Source: an uncultured Phycisphaerales bacterium | GTDB lineage: Bacteria > Planctomycetota > Phycisphaerae > UBA1845 > CAIVHJ01 | DNA length: 10,447 bases | NCBI GenBank assembly: GCA_903905665.1 | Contig: CAIVHJ010000099.1 | Location: 1 to 10,447, forward strand | Reading direction: 5' to 3' | In this document: in pieces, positions 6,808-10,447 of the stretch | Layout of the letters: every line of letters starts with the position of its first letter | Position numbering within the stretch: position 1 is the stretch's first letter | Position numbers and translations under genes: made by a program | Notes under the pieces: generated by a model | Told to the model about the DNA's origin: nothing | What the model saw: only the letters and a program-made list of their open reading frames with translations | Databases searched by the model: none

Positions 6808-8019
6808 ATGATTTTCTTTGTCGCCCTTGGACTTGCGGTGTCCATGGGATGCGGAACCACTCCCCAGCTCCCTGAAAGTGAACCCGTCACCCCGTCGCAA
6901 CCTCGACCCGATTCGCTTGAACCCTCGTTCGATCCGTTTGAATACTCCAATCCGGTGGAATTGGTCACCGATGGGATGACGACGATCAGCGGCCGTGTCC
7001 AAAGCGCGACGGATATCGAAGTGTGGGACCTTGGATCCATTGATGCCGGTTCGCGTCTGGTTGTTGACGTGACCGGAAGCAACAACAATCTTTCGATCGG
7101 ACTGTTCGATCAGGATCGACAGGTCATGATCATCAATCACAACCGCTACAACAGCCCCGATCCCTATGCCGTGCTACAAGTCCCCCAGAACGTGAAGGAA
7201 CTTTATCTGGCGGTGTCGAGCGATCCTTCGGAAGCGTCCTTTGGCGATTACACCGCCACGATCACCCACAATGGAAACATGGACATCACGGATTCACAAT
7301 TGCAAGTCGTCGTGCTGGATTTCGCGGGATCGGACAGCGTGCGAATCGGAAATCTTGACCCGATCGCCATCGACGCCTTTCAGGCTTCCGATCTGACCCC
7401 CGACTGGAACTCGTCCGACGATACTGCCGCGATCAAACAAGCCGTCATGCAACACATGCAGCGAATGTACGCCGGGTTGAATGTGGAATTTTATTTTGAT
7501 GACGAGGAAATTCCGGCGGGTCAATCCGTGACGCTGGTGTATTTCGGCGGAAGCGATCCGCACAACGTCGGATTGTCAAGCAGTGTGGATTACGGGAATT
7601 TCCATCGGGACGATACCGCCATTGTCTATACCCTGAATTTCGGGAAATACACGACCTATGGGTACGATGCTCAGGACATCGCGGCGGGGTTGGCCAACGT
7701 GGCGGCTCACGAACTCGGGCATCTGCTGGGTCTGAACCACTCCGATGACGTCGCCGACGTGATGAACGTCAGTCCGACCGTCGCCACGCTCCTGACGCCC
7801 AAATACTTCGTTTCTACTGCAAAACTTGATACTTCCGTGTTCGCGACGGGCGATCAGGACGGCGCCGACCGGGTTTATAATACCGTCGGTGGGAACTGGA
7901 ACACGGTCGAAGACGTCCGCCAAACCAGCGCCGAAACGTACGACCTCCTCAGCCGAGACATCAACGCCCGTGCGGCAACCACCAACGATCATGCTCAGGA
8001 ACCCTGCCTCGCTCAGTAA
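6808..8019 (+). CDS. Secreted, probably lipid-anchored matrixin-like zinc metalloprotease with N-terminal PPC-like domain
   Basis: From ATG 6808 the product has 403 residues. A hydrophobic N-terminus, MIFFVALGLAVSMGC, ends in Cys15, suggesting a lipoprotein signal, although the lipobox (SMGC) is imperfect and there is no positive charge. Starting at the in-frame TTG 6760 would add Arg and Lys to the n-region; the frame remains open to TTG 6703. A Pro/Ser/Glu-rich linker leads to a beta-rich segment (about 50-155) resembling the bacterial pre-peptidase (PPC) fold. The catalytic domain follows, with HELGHLLGLNH (301-311; zinc ligands H301, H305, H311, general base E302) and a Met-turn candidate, DVMN, with M319. 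These are metzincin features, closest to matrixin/M10-type peptidases. It would degrade protein outside the cytoplasm; the substrate is unknown. It converges on the acyltransferase gene, with 18 bases between their stops. Confidence 0.85.
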   Translation: MIFFVALGLAVSMGCGTTPQLPESEPVTPSQPRPDSLEPSFDPFEYSNPVELVTDGMTTISGRVQSATDIEVWDLGSIDAGSRLVVDVTGSNNNLSIGLFDQDRQVMIINHNRYNSPDPYAVLQVPQNVKELYLAVSSDPSEASFGDYTATITHNGNMDITDSQLQVVVLDFAGSDSVRIGNLDPIAIDAFQASDLTPDWNSSDDTAAIKQAVMQHMQRMYAGLNVEFYFDDEEIPAGQSVTLVYFGGSDPHNVGLSSSVDYGNFHRDDTAIVYTLNFGKYTTYGYDAQDIAAGLANVAAHELGHLLGLNHSDDVADVMNVSPTVATLLTPKYFVSTAKLDTSVFATGDQDGADRVYNTVGGNWNTVEDVRQTSAETYDLLSRDINARAATTNDHAQEPCLAQ

Positions 8020-8037
8020 AAAAATATCCCAGTTTGA

Positions 8038-8961
8038 TCAAAGTCGGCTGAGATGGTCCGGGTTTTGTCGAAGATGGGTTTCGATGTTTCCGGCGTAGAT
8101 TTGCATCAGGCGACTGAGGGTTTCACCTTCGTCGTGCGATGCATCGGGGTCCACCAGCGGCGGGGACAATTCCAGACGATAATGGAAATTCGGAAGCGAG
8201 ACGACAAATCCCTGATGAATCGACGCGCCGCATCGCAGGGCGATCTGCATCGTACCCGTCAGAAAAAGTCGAGTTTCCCCGAAGAATTCGACGGCCATGC
8301 GTTTGAGATGGCTTTCGCGTTCGCGATCGACGTCAAGCGAGCTGCCCAGAATTCCATTCTCCTGAAACCATCGAAAGAGATCGCGCGGAAACGAATCGGC
8401 GAAGAACATCCGGGCGGCCCGTAGTTCCTCGAAGCGCTGGGCGTAGCGCCGCTGCACGTACTGCCGCAACGCCCCCTCGTTGCGGTCTCGCACTCCGGCC
8501 GTCCGATATCCCAGAAAACACATGAGCAATCCGGCGACATGCTGCGATCCGTTATGAGACAACGCGACATAAACGCCCTTACCCCGAGCGAGCGCGGTAT
8601 CCAAAATCGGCCGGTTCGAAAAATGAATCCGCTCGCAAATTTGTTCGCGCGAAAGAAGATCGAAAAGCAAATAGAAAAATTTGTCGCAACGAGTCCGGAT
8701 GAAATACCGGCGGCAGGCGAGACGCATCAAATCCGAATCGTAATGCCGATTAAAAATTTCCCCCATCTGGGCATGAAACCTGCGGCGGCGTTTGTAGTTG
8801 ATCGCCCATTCGCAAAGGGCAAAACACCGACCGAAAAAATATAACCCCCTCAAACCGATGACTCGGATGACCACCCAGAGTATGGCGCGAATGCATCCAA
8901 ATTTGAACCGGATCCAGACGGGAATGGAGTCGATGGAATCAGATTCGTTCCGTTGCCTCAT
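8038..8961 (-). CDS. LpxL/HtrB-like lipid A (lysophospholipid) acyltransferase family protein
   Basis: The 307-residue protein (from ATG 8961; an in-frame TTG at 8970 would add three) has one N-terminal hydrophobic segment (about 21-51) and then the LpxL/HtrB acyltransferase layout. This includes GVYVALSHNG around 129-138, RDRNEGALRQYVQRR (158-172), a DVDRE run (210-214) replacing the usual Asp-Gln, VEFFGE (224-229), and a GTMQIALRCGASI stretch (236-248). Length is normal for the family. These enzymes add a secondary acyl chain to KDO-lipid A at the inner membrane. The catalytic HX4D/E motif is altered: His136 is present, but the acid five residues on is His141. The C-terminal Pro-Glu-Gln-Trp motif is reduced to NPDHLSRL. 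It is divergent from kdsA, which makes KDO, supporting a role in LPS. It could be inactive or use a different acyl acceptor. Confidence 0.8.
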   Translation of the reverse strand: MRQRNESDSIDSIPVWIRFKFGCIRAILWVVIRVIGLRGLYFFGRCFALCEWAINYKRRRRFHAQMGEIFNRHYDSDLMRLACRRYFIRTRCDKFFYLLFDLLSREQICERIHFSNRPILDTALARGKGVYVALSHNGSQHVAGLLMCFLGYRTAGVRDRNEGALRQYVQRRYAQRFEELRAARMFFADSFPRDLFRWFQENGILGSSLDVDRERESHLKRMAVEFFGETRLFLTGTMQIALRCGASIHQGFVVSLPNFHYRLELSPPLVDPDASHDEGETLSRLMQIYAGNIETHLRQNPDHLSRL

Positions 8962-8969
8962 GGGGGCCA

Positions 8970-8975
8970 AGTATA
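8970..8975 (-). promoter_or_regulatory. -10 candidate for the acyltransferase gene
   Basis: Read on the minus strand this is TATACT, one mismatch from TATAAT. No convincing -35 is seen at the right distance. Transcription would begin within a few bases of ATG 8961, leaving almost no leader, which fits the absence of a Shine-Dalgarno before that start. Confidence 0.3.
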
Positions 8976-8981
8976 ACCGAC

Positions 8982-8997
8982 GGAACGGGAACGTTCC
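8982..8997. promoter_or_regulatory. Palindromic operator candidate between divergent genes
   Basis: GGAACGTTCC (8988-8997) is a perfect ten-base palindrome. A further GGAAC half-site lies at 8982-8986, six bases before and in the same orientation as the left arm. It is located in the 122-base divergent region, at about the -35 position of the acyltransferase promoter candidate and upstream of the kdsA one. A binding site for a regulator of both genes is possible; no regulator is identified. Confidence 0.35.
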
Positions 8998-9006
8998 ATA
9001 AAATCG

Positions 9007-9035
9007 TTGTCCGCTTTGCGTCCCCGGCGTAATAT
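9007..9035 (+). promoter_or_regulatory. Promoter candidate for kdsA
   Basis: TTGTCC (9007-9012) and TAATAT (9030-9035) are separated by 17 bases; each matches four of six consensus positions. The -10 runs into an A/T-rich TATATA. A start near 9042 would leave a leader of about 42 bases before ATG 9084. Confidence 0.4.
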
Positions 9036-9073
9036 ATAGGCTTAATGAGAATCCGTTTCACTCCCTGAGAAAC

Positions 9074-9080
9074 GAGGTGG
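9074..9080 (+). promoter_or_regulatory. Shine-Dalgarno of kdsA, deciding the start
   Basis: GAGGTGG is the best ribosome binding site in the window. Its GAGG ends six bases before ATG 9084, a normal spacing, but only three before the TTG at 9081, so ATG 9084 is chosen as the start. Confidence 0.65.
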
Positions 9081-9083
9081 TTG

Positions 9084-9914
9084 ATGTGCATTCTCCGCAA
9101 AGTCAAAATTGATTCGATTGTCATCGGACAAGGATGTCCGCTGGCGGTCATCGCCGGGCCGTGCGTCATTGAATCGGAGGCCCACACGCTCCGAATGGCC
9201 TCGTTGATCCGGAACGTATGCTCCAAGCTGGAAGTACCGTTTATCTTCAAAGCCAGTTATGACAAGGCCAATCGGACGAGTCTGGACAGTTTTCGCGGAC
9301 CCGGGCTGGAAGAGGGACTGAAGATATTGGCACGCGTCCGCGACGAAGTCGAGGTCCCCATCCTGAGCGACATTCATCAACCGTGGCAGGCCGAGATCGC
9401 CGGGAAGGTGCTGGACGTGATTCAGATTCCCGCGTTTTTGTGCCGCCAGACCGACCTGCTGGTCGCCGCCGCGCAAACCGGCAAATGCATCAACGTCAAA
9501 AAAGGCCAGTTCATGTCTCCCGAAGAGATGGCCAACGTCGCCAACAAACTCATTTCCGGTGGAAACGATCAGGTGCTCCTGACCGAACGGGGAACGTTCT
9601 TCGGATACCACCGACTGGTGAACGACATGACTTCCATTCCGCGGATGCAAAAGATGACGCCGGTGGTTTTCGATGCCACTCACTCGTGCCAGTTACCGGG
9701 CGGACAGGGCACCCAAAGCGGCGGTCAACGGGAATACGTGGAGGTTTTGGCGTGCGCGGCAGTAGCGGCCGGTGCCGACGCTCTGTTTCTTGAAGTTCAC
9801 GACGATCCCGACAACGCCAAGAGCGATCCCGCCACCATGCTTCCGATCGAACGGCTGGAAGACCTGTTGCGTACCTGCAAGGCGATTCATCAGGTTGTCG
9901 CGCGTCGTTTGTGA
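9084..9914 (+). CDS. kdsA: 3-deoxy-8-phosphooctulonate synthase (KDO-8-phosphate synthase), metal-dependent class
   Basis: The 276-residue enzyme condenses phosphoenolpyruvate with arabinose 5-phosphate to give KDO 8-phosphate, a committed cytoplasmic step toward LPS core. The TIM-barrel family motifs are intact: AGPCVIES (24-31), FKASYDKANR (55-64), FRGPGLEEG (70-78), IQIPAFLCRQTDL (113-125), NVKKGQF (137-143), TERGTFFGY (167-175), FDATHS (196-201) and the GG(Q)R segment (213-216). Cys27, His200, Glu237 and Asp248 correspond to the metal ligands of the Aquifex-type enzyme, where E. coli has Asn in place of the Cys. A metal-dependent enzyme is therefore expected. Full length, no damage seen. 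It is divergent from the lipid A acyltransferase-like gene and followed by panC after 33 bases. Confidence 0.96.
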   Translation: MCILRKVKIDSIVIGQGCPLAVIAGPCVIESEAHTLRMASLIRNVCSKLEVPFIFKASYDKANRTSLDSFRGPGLEEGLKILARVRDEVEVPILSDIHQPWQAEIAGKVLDVIQIPAFLCRQTDLLVAAAQTGKCINVKKGQFMSPEEMANVANKLISGGNDQVLLTERGTFFGYHRLVNDMTSIPRMQKMTPVVFDATHSCQLPGGQGTQSGGQREYVEVLACAAVAAGADALFLEVHDDPDNAKSDPATMLPIERLEDLLRTCKAIHQVVARRL

Positions 9915-9947
9915 AACAATCGGATTAACCAAAATGCGAGTCCATTC

Positions 9948-10447
9948 ATGATTGTCTGTGACACCATTTCGGGCCTTCGTCGAACGCTGACGGACCTGCG
10001 CAGAAACTTCGGCGGCGAACCGGTGGGTTTCGTGCCGACGATGGGAGCGCTGCACGCCGGTCATTTGTCGTTGATCGAAGCGGCCCGGCATGACTGCGCA
10101 ATTACCGTCGTCAGCATTTTCGTCAATCCGACGCAGTTCGGTCCCAGTGAGGATTTTCAGCAATATCCTCGTCCGATCGAACAGGATTTGGCGTTGTGTC
10201 GATCTGCCGGTGTCGATGTCGCGTTTCTGCCGACGACGGAAGAAATGTATCCCAAAGACTGCATGACGCAGGTGCATGTGACACAATTGTCGGAACCGTT
10301 ATGCGGTCGATCCCGTCCCGGGCATTTCGACGGGGTGGCGCTGGTTGTGGCTAAACTATTCAACATCGTCCAGCCGGATAAAGCGTATTTCGGTCAAAAA
10401 GATGCTCAGCAGGCCTCCGTCATCCGGCGCATGGTCCGAGACCTGAA
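9948..10447 (+). CDS. panC: Pantoate--beta-alanine ligase (pantothenate synthetase), 3' end outside the window
   Basis: Only the first 166 codons are present; the family is about 280 residues. The product ligates pantoate and beta-alanine using ATP through a pantoyl-adenylate, the last step of pantothenate (vitamin B5) synthesis. Seen are PTMGALHAGHLSLI (30-43) with the HxGH nucleotide-binding signature (H36, H39), FVNPTQFGPSEDFQQYPR (58-75), LCGRSRPGHFDGV (118-130) with VVAKLFNI after it, and FGQKDAQQ (148-155) with the second nucleotide-binding lysine region. Start ATG 9948 gives the standard N-terminus. There is no strong Shine-Dalgarno; a tiny frame (ATG 9934, five codons) ends across the start as ATGA. 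It probably shares the kdsA transcript. Confidence 0.97.
   Translation, partial: MIVCDTISGLRRTLTDLRRNFGGEPVGFVPTMGALHAGHLSLIEAARHDCAITVVSIFVNPTQFGPSEDFQQYPRPIEQDLALCRSAGVDVAFLPTTEEMYPKDCMTQVHVTQLSEPLCGRSRPGHFDGVALVVAKLFNIVQPDKAYFGQKDAQQASVIRRMVRDL

Noticed and set aside
8020..8037. Possible bidirectional terminator between the convergent protease and acyltransferase genes
   Set aside because: The 18 bases hold a short A-run and a TGATCA palindrome but no stem long enough to call.

Overview
The window carries nine protein-coding genes and no RNA gene, CRISPR array or insertion sequence that I can support. It looks like a chromosomal segment of a Gram-negative (diderm) bacterium that makes LPS and also uses cyclic di-AMP. 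The LPS evidence is a KDO-8-phosphate synthase and a lipid A acyltransferase-like protein; the c-di-AMP evidence is a CdaA-type diadenylate cyclase followed by a YbbR-domain partner. That combination, the HEAT-repeat protein with a Trp-rich tail, the mostly weak Shine-Dalgarno sites and the lipoprotein matrixin-like protease would fit Planctomycetes or a related lineage. That placement is inference, not proof.

Layout. Positions 1-321 hold no recognisable gene and begin with an A/T-tract. At 322-1872 (-) and 1871-3508 (+) lie two divergent multi-spanning GT-C-type glycosyltransferases whose start codons share one CATG. This pair is visibly more A/T-rich in codon use than the rest. A membrane-anchored HEAT-repeat protein (3518-4426) follows nine bases after the second enzyme. 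Next come cdaA (4489-5403) and a cdaR/YbbR gene (5429-6445), a two-gene c-di-AMP operon ended by a hairpin and a small terminator-like structure. After a 362-base gap there is a secreted, probably lipid-anchored HExxHxxGxxH metalloprotease (6808-8019). It converges on an LpxL/HtrB-like acyltransferase (8038-8961, -). A roughly 120-base divergent promoter region with a GGAAC/GTTCC palindrome separates that gene from kdsA (9084-9914). panC starts 33 bases after kdsA and runs off the window end.

How the genes work together. kdsA and the acyltransferase belong to the KDO-lipid A branch of the outer membrane. The two glycosyltransferases would use polyprenyl-phosphate-linked sugars on the outer face of the inner membrane, but their acceptors cannot be read from sequence. 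cdaA and cdaR form the usual cyclase/regulator pair. panC supplies pantothenate for coenzyme A. Most of this is ordinary. The points worth a second look are active-site motif departures in the diadenylate cyclase (DGA to DMG) and in the acyltransferase (HX4D/E to HX4H), the overlapping divergent starts, a coiled-coil tail on the first glycosyltransferase, and a palindromic operator candidate between the acyltransferase and kdsA. I do not see a clearly new multi-gene system.
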